A stretch of 64,000 nt of DNA from JBHHZJ01 sp046758005 (GCA_046758005.1 JBHHZJ010000006.1:1-64000); one strand, 5' to 3'. Shown: positions 1-9,264, counted from the stretch's first letter. Notes: generated by a model from the letters alone, not told the origin. A program made the numbers and translations.

Positions 1-1065
1 GGTACCGCCACCATCGCGACCTCGACGGCCAACGTCGTGGGCGGCGACTTCCTTACCCTGTACGACCTGACGACGCCGGGCGGCAACTCGGTCACCGTCG
101 ACGTCGCGCCGCTCATCGACGCCGTGGTGAGCACCAAGGGCAACAACCTGAGCGGCACAGAGACCGCCAAGGTCCTCTTCGACAGCCTCGGCGTGACCGT
201 CACGCTCGATGCCAACTTCGACCGGAAGACCGACAACATCACGACCGGGACGATCACCGACCCGGGCGCCAACCTCACCGGTGAAACGGTGATCAACGAC
301 ATCGACGGCGGCGTCACCAACGAGGCGCTGACGGCGCTGCTGGCGCTCGGTTCGACCGTGTACGACAAGGCCACCGGCATCTTGACGCTCACGGCCACCG
401 ACGGCGGCGCCACCCTGACGCTGTCGGCGGCCGGCATCCGTCTCGGCGTGGACGGCGGTGCCTTCGGTGCCGCGGGCGCCGCGACGGCCGACTTGGTGAG
501 CGCGTCCGCGAAGACGGTCGAGGTCGCCATCGATACCGCATCGGGTGTCACGGTCCAACTCGCGCAGATCAAGGCTACTGCCGTGGCTTCCACCGCCACC
601 AGCACCGTGACGATCAACGTCGGCGAGTTGCTGTTCGGCAACACGGTCGCCAATGGATCGACCACGACCAGCTTCACCTTCAAGGTCGGGACCGGCAACC
701 AGACGTACGACGACCTGACCTTCTCGGTGAACGCGGCCAGCGCCTCGGCGCTGGGGCTGAGCAACACCGGCATCAGCACCGCGGCCCTCGCCGGGACGGC
801 CTCGACCGCGGTGTCTGCCGCGATCGATACGCTGAACCAGACCCGGTCGGACATCGGTGCGGCGCAGAACCGGCTCACGTTCGCCTCGAGGAATCTGTCG
901 ACGGCGATCGAGAACGCGGAGGCCGCCCGGAGCACGCTCCTCGACCTGGACGTCGCTCAGGAAATCTCCACTTTCACGAGCAAGCAGATCCTGGTTCAGA
1001 CCGGCGTGTCGATGTTGGCCCAGGCCAACCAGTTGCCGCAGAACCTGCTACGTCTGTTCCAGTAA
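1..1065 (+). CDS. fliC: Flagellin, C-terminal part (5' end outside window)
   Basis: Filament subunit exported by the flagellar type III system. The frame is open from base 1, so the N-terminal D0/D1 helix lies upstream; the GTG at 37 is only an internal valine. The last ~85 residues are a classic flagellin C-terminal domain (SAAIDTLNQTRSDIGAAQ, then AARSTLLDLDVAQE and a QANQLPQNLLRLF end). The preceding part is a Thr/Gly/Asp-rich beta region with a TVTLDANFDRKTDN stretch near 200-240 that recurs in the neighbouring FliD and resembles FlgE. It is followed by flaG and fliD. Family assignment is certain; which paralogue it is cannot be told. Confidence 0.95.
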   Translation, partial: GTATIATSTANVVGGDFLTLYDLTTPGGNSVTVDVAPLIDAVVSTKGNNLSGTETAKVLFDSLGVTVTLDANFDRKTDNITTGTITDPGANLTGETVINDIDGGVTNEALTALLALGSTVYDKATGILTLTATDGGATLTLSAAGIRLGVDGGAFGAAGAATADLVSASAKTVEVAIDTASGVTVQLAQIKATAVASTATSTVTINVGELLFGNTVANGSTTTSFTFKVGTGNQTYDDLTFSVNAASASALGLSNTGISTAALAGTASTAVSAAIDTLNQTRSDIGAAQNRLTFASRNLSTAIENAEAARSTLLDLDVAQEISTFTSKQILVQTGVSMLAQANQLPQNLLRLFQ

Positions 1066-1077
1066 GGAACCGGGACG

Positions 1078-1103
1078 GAGAGAGGGGGGGCCCCCCCTTT
1101 CTC
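1078..1103 (+). terminator. Strong GC hairpin after flagellin
   Basis: GAGAGA followed by seven G pairs with seven C followed by TTTCTC, with one G-T wobble. It lies 12 bases after the flagellin stop. There is no T-run, so it may be a 3' mRNA stabiliser or partial terminator rather than a classical intrinsic terminator. Confidence 0.5.
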
Positions 1104-1140
1104 CCCTCCCCGACGTTAGCGAGGGACAGTGGAGGGTAAG

Positions 1141-1485
1141 ATGGAAATCCGGCCAGTCATATTACCGGCTGCCGTGCCATCGGCCCCGAAGGACCAAACA
1201 GCACGGTTGCCGGGCGAGGCGAATCCCGCCACGCCGCCCCCCAAAGCGGCACGGCCCGACGTTCAGACCAGCGTGCCGGACGAACCGGTCAAGGCGCGGG
1301 AAGGCCCGCGGATCGTCAAGGTCCGCGCGGAGCTGCGGTTCGACGAGAGCATCAATCGCGTCGTGGGCCGCATGATCAACGAGGAGACCGGTGAGGAGGT
1401 CCGCGAAATCCCGCCGGCGGAACTTCGACGAATCTACGCGGCCATTCGCGAGATGCTCGGCTCACAGCTCGACGAGACGGCGTAA
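1141..1485 (+). CDS. flaG: FlaG family protein
   Basis: A 114-residue protein. After a Pro-rich first half, the C-terminal half (RVVGRMINEETGEEVREIPP, then a short helix) is the FlaG domain, a family that influences filament length and lies next to fliD in many bacteria. The ATG at 1141 is preferred to the upstream in-frame GTG at 1129 because GGAGGG sits at 1131-1136. The TAA stop overlaps the fliD ATG by one base, indicating translational coupling. Confidence 0.88.
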   Translation: MEIRPVILPAAVPSAPKDQTARLPGEANPATPPPKAARPDVQTSVPDEPVKAREGPRIVKVRAELRFDESINRVVGRMINEETGEEVREIPPAELRRIYAAIREMLGSQLDETA

Positions 1486-4400
1486 TGGAGCTCTTCAACC
1501 TCAACAACGTGACCGTCGACGCCAGCGGCAAGGTGACGTTCTCCGGCCTGAGCTCGGGGATCGACTTCAACAAGGTGACCGACGACATCATCGCCGCCAA
1601 GCGGATTCCCATAGATTCGATCGAAGCCCAGATCACAGAGAACACCGACAAGATCACCGCCCTCGAGGATCTGCGCGGCTTGCTCACCGCGCTGAGGGAC
1701 TCGCTCGACGACCTGCGCGGCAAGGTCAGCGTCGGAAACGCGGGCAACATATTCGCCGCCAAACAGGTCTTCGCGAGCACGAGCCGCACCGACGGGCTTG
1801 TTCCCAGCGCCGCCGCCAACCTTCTCGGCGCAAGCGCGACCAACGCGGCCGCGAACGACAGCCACACCATCGAGGTCCTGCGCGTGGCCGCGGCGCACAA
1901 GGTCGCCTCGACGACGTTTACGAGCAAGACGACCGCCCTCGCCCTGTCGGGTAACTTCGAGGTGACCGGCAGCAAGGCATCGGCGACGATCGCGGTCACC
2001 GCCACCGACACGCTGCAGGACATCCGCGACCGGATCAACAACGCCAACACCGGCACGACCGCGACCGGGATGACCGCGAGCATCGTCCAGGCCGCGACCA
2101 GTCAGTTCATCCTCGTGCTCACGTCCGACGACACCGGCCAGAGCATGCGGATCACCGACACGGGGACCGTGCTTTCCGGCCTCGGCATCTCGTCAACCAA
2201 CGGCGCCGGCGGCTTCCGCAACGGGGTCGGCGCCGCCAGCAAGATCGACGCCACCAACGACGGGTTCAAGCACATCCTGTTCGACGGCACCCAAGGGGAT
2301 AAGGCGTTCCTGATCAGTTACGATCAAGCCACCAAGGTCATGACGCTCACGCGCGGGGACGGGCAGACCGACACCGCGACGTTGTCCTCCACGGCGATCG
2401 CCACCGGCAAGACCGAGACGGCGACCTTCAGCAAGTTCGGGGCCACGATCGTCCTGGACGAGAACTTCAGCAAGACGACCGACATCCTGGTGGATGCCGA
2501 TACGGCCAGCGTCACCGGCGGCACCGGCGCGATCGACGCCAACACGATCAAGATCACCGGCAGCACCGGCAACGTCTCGGGCATCGCCTCGACGACGCTC
2601 ACCTTCGGCAACCTGGCCACGCCGAACGCCATTTCGGTATCGGTCGGCGGCTTCTCCGGAACCTTCGACGGCACGTCCACCGGCACCAAGACGGTGACGC
2701 TGAGCGACGGCAGCGGCAACGTGCTGACGATCCAGTTCAACGTGGGCGGAGTCTTCGACGGCACCGAGACCGCGGCCTCGATCGATTTGCAGGAACTCGA
2801 GAACCTCGTCGTCTCGAACGGCACCCAGTTCACCAACGAGCTTCAGGCCAGCCAGACCGCCCGGTTCACGGCCGACGGCCTGCTCGACCAGGACCGCTTC
2901 GAATCCCGGTTCGTCACCAACAGCAGCTCCACGCTCAGCAGCCTGGCGCCCCAGGCGGGCAGCCCGGGCAGCTTCGACATCAAGGTCGGCAGCGGCACGG
3001 TCACGGTCAACTACACCGGCACCGACACGCTCGCCCAACTGGTCACCGCGATCAACAGCGCGATCACCACCGCCGGCGCCGGCAACGCCGTGTTCGACGC
3101 CGGCACCTCCGCCTCGCTGATGACCGATGGTGGTGGGGTCCGCCTGGTCATCACCAATACGAGCGGCGCGGCGATCTCCCTGACCGACACCAACAACCTG
3201 CTGGCCGGGCTGGGGGTCGACAACAACCTGGTGATCGAGCGCACGAGCAACACGGTGAGCGACCTGTTCGACGGCATTACGCTGACCCTGTTCCAGGCCG
3301 AGGAAGGCACGCAGGTCAAGCTCGACGTCGAGCGGGACCTGGCCGCCGCGAAAACCGCCATCCAGAACCTCGTCACCACGTACAACGAGTTGAAGAAATC
3401 CCTCAACCAGCACTCGAAGGTCGATTCGTCGACCGGCACGATCACCGAGGACACCGGCGTACTCTTCGGCACGCCCACCCTGCTCGGGATCACCTCGCGG
3501 GTGTCCTCGGTCTTTTCGCAGGAGACGCAGGGCGTCGACACCGCCTTCGCCGCGCTGTCGCAGATCGGCGTCAAGTTCGTCGACAACAACTCCATCTCCG
3601 ACCCGTTGCTCGCCAACACGCTGGAGATCGACGAGACGGCTCTGGACGCGGCGCTGCTCAACAACCCGGACGACGTGCGCCGGCTGTTTACGTTCGACTT
3701 CTCCTCGTCCGACCCGCGGGTCTCCCTGCTCAGTTTCACCGGCAAGACGGCCTTCAACGCCTCCGGCTACACGCTCAACATCGACTTCGACGACCGCTTC
3801 CACAGCCAGGCCTTCACCGCGGGCGGTTCGTTCACGCTGGTCGACGCACAGGACGGTGGCCCGGCTTCGGACGGCATCAGCGCGATCACCTTCGGCGACG
3901 CCGTGGTGTCCGGCAACGCCTATCGCTACAGCTACACCAGCGCCACAGAGCAGTTGTCGCTCACCAACGTGACCACGGGGCTGACCGAGACCGTCGATAT
4001 CACCAGCACGCTCGACGCCATCGGCAACGGCGGCGACCTGGACGCGGGCGAGACCGCGACGATCACCTTCTCGGCCCACAACGCCACCATCACGCTGTCC
4101 GGCGACAAGGGCTTCACGCGCGCGACCAACATCTCGAACGGGGCGCTGGACACGACGGACCTGGCCGCCAACGGCCTGACCATGACGGGCGGCGCCGTGA
4201 CGACGCCGGTCAGCGGCCTGAACAAGGCCACGGTGGATGCGCTGCGCGCGGCCGGCGCATTCAGCACCACGACCGGGTTGCTGACGCTCAACGTCGATAG
4301 CACGGGCGTGGGCAACGCCACCTTCGATGCGGCGGCCGGGATCAAGTTCGCCGTGGACGGCGGGGTCATCGGCGCGGGGCCGACGGTCAACGTCGGGGAC

Positions 4401-5279
4401 GGCGCGGCCCACACCATCGACATTTACGTGAACGACGGAACCTCCGACATCAAGGTGGCGACCCACACATTCACGTCCTTGACCTCCGCCGGCGCGGGCA
4501 CCGGCAACCTGACCATCGACCTGGGCACAGGGCTGGTCGGCGAGACCTCGACCGTCGCCTCCGACAAGGCGCCGATGGAGAACTTCCTGACCCTCAGCAA
4601 CGGCTCGTTCGAGATCCGCGACGCATCGAGCACGCTGCTGGGGACGGTCAGCTACAACAAGACCGACAGCCTGACCGACCTGGCCAACAACATCACGGCA
4701 AACGTCACGGACGTTTCCGCCAGCGTGATCAACGCGAGCGGGACGTTCAAGCTGGAGATCGTCCACAAGGACCGCGACGTGCTTACCTTCACCAACGACA
4801 GCGACGGGCTGCTCTCCCAGCTCAGCCTCGCCAACGGGGGCGACGCCGTGTTCACGGCGAACATCGACGGCGCGGCCAACGGCGGTGACAACCTGAGCAC
4901 GACGGTGAGCGCACGGTCCATGACCGCGACCAGCCTGACCGGCGCGGAGGGCCTGAAGGTCTTCTACAGCGGCATCGGCGATTTGAGCGGCGTGAAGCTC
5001 AATTTCACCGTGGGCTTCGGCGCGCGCTTGTTTTTCGAGATCGACGAGTTGCTCACGGCCGAGACCGGGCTGATCGACTCGAACGTCGAAACGCTCAAGG
5101 AGCAGAACAAGCTGAGCCAGAGCCGCGTCGACGACATGCTCGCGCGGCTCGAGCAGACCCGCGAGCTCCTCGTACAGCGCTTTATCAACGCGGAGACCGC
5201 GCTGGCGCAGGCGAAAAATCTTCAGGAGAATCTGCGTCTCGCGTTCGACGCCTTGTTCGCCAATCAGAACAAGCGATAA
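1485..5279 (+). CDS. fliD: Flagellar filament cap protein FliD (HAP2), very large
   Basis: Cap that folds flagellin at the filament tip. The N-terminus (TFSGLSSGIDFNKVTDDIIA, residues ~20-40, then a heptad-like helix to ~90) and the C-terminal coiled coil (NKLSQSRVDDMLARLEQTRE, residues ~1210-1260) are the conserved FliD ends. At 1264 residues it is more than twice the usual 450-700. The excess is Thr/Gly/Asp-rich beta sequence with repeated motifs such as TIVLDENFSKTTD (about 2450) and a flagellin-like module at about 4030-4383. It starts on the flaG stop (TAATG) without an obvious separate ribosome site. Function is secure; the role of the expanded middle is unknown. Confidence 0.93.
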   Translation: MELFNLNNVTVDASGKVTFSGLSSGIDFNKVTDDIIAAKRIPIDSIEAQITENTDKITALEDLRGLLTALRDSLDDLRGKVSVGNAGNIFAAKQVFASTSRTDGLVPSAAANLLGASATNAAANDSHTIEVLRVAAAHKVASTTFTSKTTALALSGNFEVTGSKASATIAVTATDTLQDIRDRINNANTGTTATGMTASIVQAATSQFILVLTSDDTGQSMRITDTGTVLSGLGISSTNGAGGFRNGVGAASKIDATNDGFKHILFDGTQGDKAFLISYDQATKVMTLTRGDGQTDTATLSSTAIATGKTETATFSKFGATIVLDENFSKTTDILVDADTASVTGGTGAIDANTIKITGSTGNVSGIASTTLTFGNLATPNAISVSVGGFSGTFDGTSTGTKTVTLSDGSGNVLTIQFNVGGVFDGTETAASIDLQELENLVVSNGTQFTNELQASQTARFTADGLLDQDRFESRFVTNSSSTLSSLAPQAGSPGSFDIKVGSGTVTVNYTGTDTLAQLVTAINSAITTAGAGNAVFDAGTSASLMTDGGGVRLVITNTSGAAISLTDTNNLLAGLGVDNNLVIERTSNTVSDLFDGITLTLFQAEEGTQVKLDVERDLAAAKTAIQNLVTTYNELKKSLNQHSKVDSSTGTITEDTGVLFGTPTLLGITSRVSSVFSQETQGVDTAFAALSQIGVKFVDNNSISDPLLANTLEIDETALDAALLNNPDDVRRLFTFDFSSSDPRVSLLSFTGKTAFNASGYTLNIDFDDRFHSQAFTAGGSFTLVDAQDGGPASDGISAITFGDAVVSGNAYRYSYTSATEQLSLTNVTTGLTETVDITSTLDAIGNGGDLDAGETATITFSAHNATITLSGDKGFTRATNISNGALDTTDLAANGLTMTGGAVTTPVSGLNKATVDALRAAGAFSTTTGLLTLNVDSTGVGNATFDAAAGIKFAVDGGVIGAGPTVNVGDGAAHTIDIYVNDGTSDIKVATHTFTSLTSAGAGTGNLTIDLGTGLVGETSTVASDKAPMENFLTLSNGSFEIRDASSTLLGTVSYNKTDSLTDLANNITANVTDVSASVINASGTFKLEIVHKDRDVLTFTNDSDGLLSQLSLANGGDAVFTANIDGAANGGDNLSTTVSARSMTATSLTGAEGLKVFYSGIGDLSGVKLNFTVGFGARLFFEIDELLTAETGLIDSNVETLKEQNKLSQSRVDDMLARLEQTRELLVQRFINAETALAQAKNLQENLRLAFDALFANQNKR

Positions 5280-5320
5280 CCGAATCCAGGATTTCCGTAC
5301 CCGCCAGGAGGGCCCAGGGC

Positions 5321-5749
5321 ATGGACGTTTCCCAGAAGTACCTGATGCAACAGATCATGGCGGCCTCACCGGCCAAGCGCGTGGCCATGCTCTACGAGCG
5401 CGCGATCGGTCTGCTCAAGGAAGCCGTGGCGGCCATAGAGGCGGGCGACATCGAGCGGCGCTGGAGGGCGAACAGCAAGGCGTCGGAGGTGATCTGCCAC
5501 CTCTGGGAAACGCTCGACATGGAGCGCGGCGGCGAGATCGCGGCGGACCTTGGCCGCCTCTACGAGTTCATTGTCCGGCGCCTGACCGCGGTCGATGTGG
5601 CCAACGATCCGCAGGCGGCGCGGGAGGTGATCCGGCTGCTCGACCCCCTGCGGCGGTCCTGGCACGAGCTTGCCGAGGCCGCCGCCGCGCAAGACGGCTC
5701 CTCCGGATCGGACCAGCCCGTGCCCACCCAAATTACGCTTTCGGCCTGA
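5321..5749 (+). CDS. fliS: Flagellin export chaperone FliS (copy 1)
   Basis: A 142-residue helical chaperone that binds the flagellin C-terminus in the cytoplasm. It begins with the family pattern (YLMQQIMAASPAKRVAMLYE) and contains RWRANSKASEVICHLWETLD and GGEIAADLGRLYEFIVRRL. AGGAGGG at about 5307-5313 sets the ATG. It is the first of three consecutive FliS-like genes; the hydrophobic C-terminal tail ends PTQITLSA. Confidence 0.92.
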   Translation: MDVSQKYLMQQIMAASPAKRVAMLYERAIGLLKEAVAAIEAGDIERRWRANSKASEVICHLWETLDMERGGEIAADLGRLYEFIVRRLTAVDVANDPQAAREVIRLLDPLRRSWHELAEAAAAQDGSSGSDQPVPTQITLSA

Positions 5750-5769
5750 GCCGTGCCGAACGGGCCGTC

Positions 5770-5877
5770 ATGGACTTCCTCGACGCCGACAAACGGGTCA
5801 GGCCGTTCATCAATCCGCATCGGCTGGTCGCGACCGAGGCGCAGTTCAAGTTACTGATCAGGAACAACAAACCCTAA
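5770..5877 (+). CDS. Possible 35-residue ORF between fliS copies
   Basis: ATG to TAA, product beginning MDFLDADKRVRPFIN and ending KLLIRNNKP. It fills most of the space between the first and second fliS genes in a third frame. There is no convincing ribosome site and no family is recognised. The same frame stays open upstream into the end of fliS copy 1, so it could be a coupled small protein or just an open frame. Confidence 0.25.
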   Translation: MDFLDADKRVRPFINPHRLVATEAQFKLLIRNNKP

Positions 5878-5928
5878 TCCGCAAGACCGACCCCGAGATC
5901 GGCGGCTGCAAAACGGAGGACAGTGCGG

Positions 5929-6444
5929 GTGAACCGGCAGCTTCAGACATATGGAACCCAGCAGGTGATGACCAGCGATCCGGTTACGCTCGTCGCCTTG
6001 CTCTACGACAAGGCCGTCCTATCGTTGAAGGCCGCGGTCAAGGCCATTCGCGACAACCAGATCGAGAACCGCTGGCGCGCCAACAACAGGGCGGTGGAGA
6101 TCATCAAGCACCTGCTCATGACGCTCGACATGGAAAAGGGCGGCGAGATCGCCAGCAACCTGGAGGCGATTTACGCCTACATCCTTCGCCGCCTCGTCGA
6201 TGTGGACGTGAACAATGACTCCCGGGCGGCGGAAGAGGCCATCGCCCTGCTCGAGCCGCTGCGCGCGTCGTGGACGGAGCTGGCCCGGGCCACCGGGAAC
6301 GTCGCGGTCGACGATCCCAAGCTCCGCACCCTGGCCGCCGCGGCGCCCGCGGACGGCGAGGCCGCCGGTCCGGGCGCGCCCGACGCCCGGATCGGCGCAG
6401 ACCCCTCGCCCGCCGCCGTCGGAACCGTCTGTCTCTCGGCCTGA
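5929..6444 (+). CDS. fliS: Flagellin export chaperone FliS (copy 2)
   Basis: A second FliS with the full family pattern: LQTYGTQQVMTSDPVTLVAL, RWRANNRAVEIIKHLLMTLD, EKGGEIASNLEAIYAYILRR. Length is ~171 residues because of an Ala/Pro-rich tail that ends TVCLSA, similar to the end of copy 1. GGAGGA at 5915-5920 lies 8 bases from the GTG at 5929 but only 2 bases from the GTG at 5923, so 5929 is the preferred start. This is the copy closest to canonical FliS. Confidence 0.92.
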   Translation: MNRQLQTYGTQQVMTSDPVTLVALLYDKAVLSLKAAVKAIRDNQIENRWRANNRAVEIIKHLLMTLDMEKGGEIASNLEAIYAYILRRLVDVDVNNDSRAAEEAIALLEPLRASWTELARATGNVAVDDPKLRTLAAAAPADGEAAGPGAPDARIGADPSPAAVGTVCLSA

Positions 6445-6827
6445 GCAGCACCGTATAAAGCGTCTCGGGGCATGGGCCGCCGTTGGCCCGGCCCCGTTCT
6501 GCGCGCCGGCAGGCCCGGCCGCGGCCGCGCGGGCGGCACCCGCTCGGGCCCCTTGGCCGGGGTGCGGCAAAAAGGGTCGGGCCGGCGGGCACGATTTGCC
6601 GGCCAACGGCAGCAATATCTTCCCCCAAGGCTCCGAATGCGGCCGGCACCAAACCGGGCTCGGCAGATACATTTAGCTTAAAAACAAGTACTTAAGGAAC
6701 ATTTGCCGGTTTGGCACGGTGGTTGCTCCTACGCTATTGCCGGGAATGCCCGGGCGAACCCGCGCTGCGCCGCCCGGACCCGAGCGGTCCCGCGCGGCGG
6801 GTGCGAACAGGAGGAACAGGACGACCG
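6445..6827. other. 383-base gap with sigma-54 promoter and AT-rich leader
   Basis: The first ~200 bases are very GC-rich without a convincing gene. From about 6668 the composition turns AT-rich (TTTAGCTTAAAAACAAG and similar), followed by the sigma-54 promoter at 6712-6727 and a ~100-base leader to the third fliS. No other structure was seen. Confidence 0.7.
6712..6727 (+). promoter_or_regulatory. Sigma-54 (-24/-12) promoter
   Basis: TGGCACGGTGGTTGCT matches the RpoN consensus TGGCACG-N4-TTGCW at every defined position, with GG and GC at the required spacing. Transcription should begin around 6738 and read the third fliS, fliK, flgD and possibly flgE. The FlbD-type activator encoded at 18125-19516 is the obvious candidate regulator; an upstream FlbD site was not identified. 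Confidence 0.85.
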
Positions 6828-7226
6828 ATGGCTTTGGCAGCGTCCCAGGAACAGCACGACGAGACGGCGGCGGCGCGCCCCGAACGCGCCGGATTGGCGG
6901 GCTACGACGCCGCGGTCCGCGCGCTCGAGGACGCGGCCGCGGCGATCGCAGAGGACGACATCGAGGCGCGCTGTCATGCGGTTCAAGCCGCCACCGAGGC
7001 CGTCACGACAATGTACCTGGACCTCGACATCCGACGCTGCGGCGAGCTCGTGCAGAGCCTGAGCACGCTCTACCACGTGATCCTCGGCCGGCTGCTGCGC
7101 ATCAACCTGGATAACGATCCGGCGACGGCGCGCGAGGCCATCGAACTGCTCGAACCTTTTCGCGCCGTCTGGGCGGCCGGCGGGGACCCGCTGGCCCCGC
7201 CGCAACGCGCGGCCGGTCCGCAATAA
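6828..7226 (+). CDS. Divergent FliS-like protein (copy 3)
   Basis: A 132-residue protein with the FliS backbone in weaker form: AEDDIEARCHAVQAATEAV, then YLDLDIRRCGELVQSLSTLY and LDNDPATAREAIELLEPFRA. The N-terminal Tyr-containing segment that contacts flagellin is largely lost. The ATG at 6828 follows an AGGAGGAACAGGA stretch. The frame extends further upstream but that extension runs through the sigma-54 promoter, so it is rejected. First gene of the sigma-54 transcript with fliK; it may serve another export substrate such as a hook protein (inference). Confidence 0.8.
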   Translation: MALAASQEQHDETAAARPERAGLAGYDAAVRALEDAAAAIAEDDIEARCHAVQAATEAVTTMYLDLDIRRCGELVQSLSTLYHVILGRLLRINLDNDPATAREAIELLEPFRAVWAAGGDPLAPPQRAAGPQ

Positions 7227-7251
7227 ACCCGCACACAGGACGGCAACCAGG

Positions 7252-9264
7252 ATGGAAGCCCACGCGATCACGCCAGCCAAGGCCAGCCCACCGCCCGCTA
7301 GGCCGGAACCGCGAAGCGGACTCGGCGACCTGTTCCACGTCTTGTTGCGGGCGAGCGCGCGGCGGCTCGCGGTCGAGGCCGCGCCGGCCTTGCACGCGGC
7401 GGACGGCGTAGCGCGCGCCCCGCGCGCCGAGCCCCGTCGCGAACCGGCGAGCGCGCCGACATCTTCCGATCCGGACCGGCGCGCGGACGAACCGGAGGCG
7501 CAGGCCGCCGCCGGTTTGAAACCCACGGCGGACCCGGAACCGCGGGAACCGGAGAAGGAGCGCGCGGAGCCGGAGGAGATGGCGGGTCGATCGGACGCAC
7601 CGCCCCGGATCGCCGACCCGGACAACGCCGAACCCGCCCGCCTTGCGGCCGACAACGAGGTCGCGCCAGGCGCACCCCCAGGCGCACCATTGGACCCCGC
7701 GGGCGCGCCCGGGGAACCCGTCGGGGCCGCGGCGCCCGCTCCGGCACCGAACTTCGCCGCCGAGACCCCCGCCGGAGCGGCGCGCGCGGCCGGCACGGAT
7801 GGCCACCTTGTCCCGGCGGCAACGCGCCTGGCCGCACAGGCCCAAGCCGCCGCCGCGTCGGCGCCGGAGGTCCCGGCGGGTCCGGCCGGTGCGGCGCTCC
7901 GCGTCGAGTTCACACCGGCCACGCTTGTGGCCCCGCCCAACGCCGCGCTGGGCGGCGGTGCCGCGCTCGCGGTATTGGCGGCGAACGCCGCGCAACGCGC
8001 GGCGGCGCAGGACGGCCAAACCGGCCCGAACCGACCGGCATCGCGCGCCAACGCGGCCATGGTTGCGCCCGGGACGGCGCCGGCATCCGCGCCCTCCGTG
8101 GCCTCGGCCGCCGGCAATCCGGGACAGACCGCCGGCCAATCGCGCGCCGGGGCACCGGGCGCGCCCACGCCCAATCCGAACGCCGCGGCGGCAGGGACTC
8201 ACGCCGGCCGGGGTGCGAAACTCGTCGGCGCAACCCCACCTACGGCGCCCGCCGCGACGCCGGGCGGGCCGGCGCAAGGCGACGCCACGGCCGCGACCGA
8301 CCACGCTTTGCAGGCCCCCATCAACGCGCAGGCGCCGTTCGCCGAGTCCCGCAATTCCCGGGCCCGCAACGCGGACGCATTGAGCGCGCCGAGCGCAAGC
8401 ACCGCGATGCCGGAGGCCCGCAACCGAAACGCGCTCGCCCAGAACGCGGCGGCGCCGGGCGACGGCGCGCGGGCCGAGGCGGGGCCCGATGCGCGAATCC
8501 AGGAGCTACCGGGTCCGCAGGGCGGGCCGCACGGACGGTCGCAGGCCGCGCCGGCGTCCGCGCACGCGCCGGACGGGCAGGCGCGGAGCGCGGCGAGCCA
8601 GGGCGGACACACGGCCGACTCATCGGCACCGTCCGTCGCTTCCCCACCGGGGGCGACGCCCGGGCAGCCGGCCGCGGCCATGGCGACCGCCATGCCGCTC
8701 GATCCGATCACCCCGGCCCGCCACGCCGATCCCGCAGGGCCCCAGACCGCCAGCCTGCCGGACGCTGCGGCGGGCGGCCCGGCCCAGGCGGCCGGGCGCG
8801 CGGCGGCCACGCTGCCCGCGCACGCGCGCCCGGGCGCGGCGCTGTCGGTCCCCGTGGATCAGGTCGCCGTGCATATCCAGCGCGCCGCCGCCCGCGGTGA
8901 GGACCGCATCCGCATCCGCCTGCATCCGGCCGAACTCGGCCAGATCGACGTCAAGCTCAAGGTCGGTTCCGACGGCATCGTCAAGGCGGTCGTCTCGGTC
9001 GATCGGGCGGATACCCTCGATCTGCTGCAACGCGACGCGCGGGGGCTCGAGCGCGCGTTGCAAGACGCCGGCCTGAAGACCGATTCGGGAAGCCTCAGCT
9101 TCAACCTGCGCGGCGGCGGTCAGGGCGGCCTCGACGCCCGGCACGAGGCGCCGGCCCACGCGCCTTCGAGCGCGGAGCGCGCCGACCGGCCGGAAGCGCC
9201 TGCCGAGACCGGACCGCAACCGACGCCCTTCGTGTCCGAGCGCGCCTTGGACATTCACGTTTAG
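7252..9264 (+). CDS. fliK: Flagellar hook-length control protein FliK
   Basis: The 670-residue protein has a long Ala/Pro/Gly-rich, low-complexity first 530 residues and a conserved C-terminal domain: RIRIRLHPAELGQIDVKLKV followed by GIVKAVVSVDRADTLDLLQ and LERALQDAGLKTDSGSLSF. This is the FliK switch domain that turns export from hook to filament substrates by contacting FlhB. It lies directly upstream of flgD and flgE, whose products form the hook, as is usual. Confidence 0.92.
   Translation: MEAHAITPAKASPPPARPEPRSGLGDLFHVLLRASARRLAVEAAPALHAADGVARAPRAEPRREPASAPTSSDPDRRADEPEAQAAAGLKPTADPEPREPEKERAEPEEMAGRSDAPPRIADPDNAEPARLAADNEVAPGAPPGAPLDPAGAPGEPVGAAAPAPAPNFAAETPAGAARAAGTDGHLVPAATRLAAQAQAAAASAPEVPAGPAGAALRVEFTPATLVAPPNAALGGGAALAVLAANAAQRAAAQDGQTGPNRPASRANAAMVAPGTAPASAPSVASAAGNPGQTAGQSRAGAPGAPTPNPNAAAAGTHAGRGAKLVGATPPTAPAATPGGPAQGDATAATDHALQAPINAQAPFAESRNSRARNADALSAPSASTAMPEARNRNALAQNAAAPGDGARAEAGPDARIQELPGPQGGPHGRSQAAPASAHAPDGQARSAASQGGHTADSSAPSVASPPGATPGQPAAAMATAMPLDPITPARHADPAGPQTASLPDAAAGGPAQAAGRAAATLPAHARPGAALSVPVDQVAVHIQRAAARGEDRIRIRLHPAELGQIDVKLKVGSDGIVKAVVSVDRADTLDLLQRDARGLERALQDAGLKTDSGSLSFNLRGGGQGGLDARHEAPAHAPSSAERADRPEAPAETGPQPTPFVSERALDIHV

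Noticed and set aside
2193..4766. Long minus-strand open frame opposite fliD (857 codons)
   Set aside because: It mirrors fliD codon structure (an Arg/Gly/Asp/Val-rich artefact of high-GC third positions), with no start site or family.
6711..6827. TTG-start extension of the third fliS
   Set aside because: It would begin inside the sigma-54 promoter; ATG 6828 is preferred.
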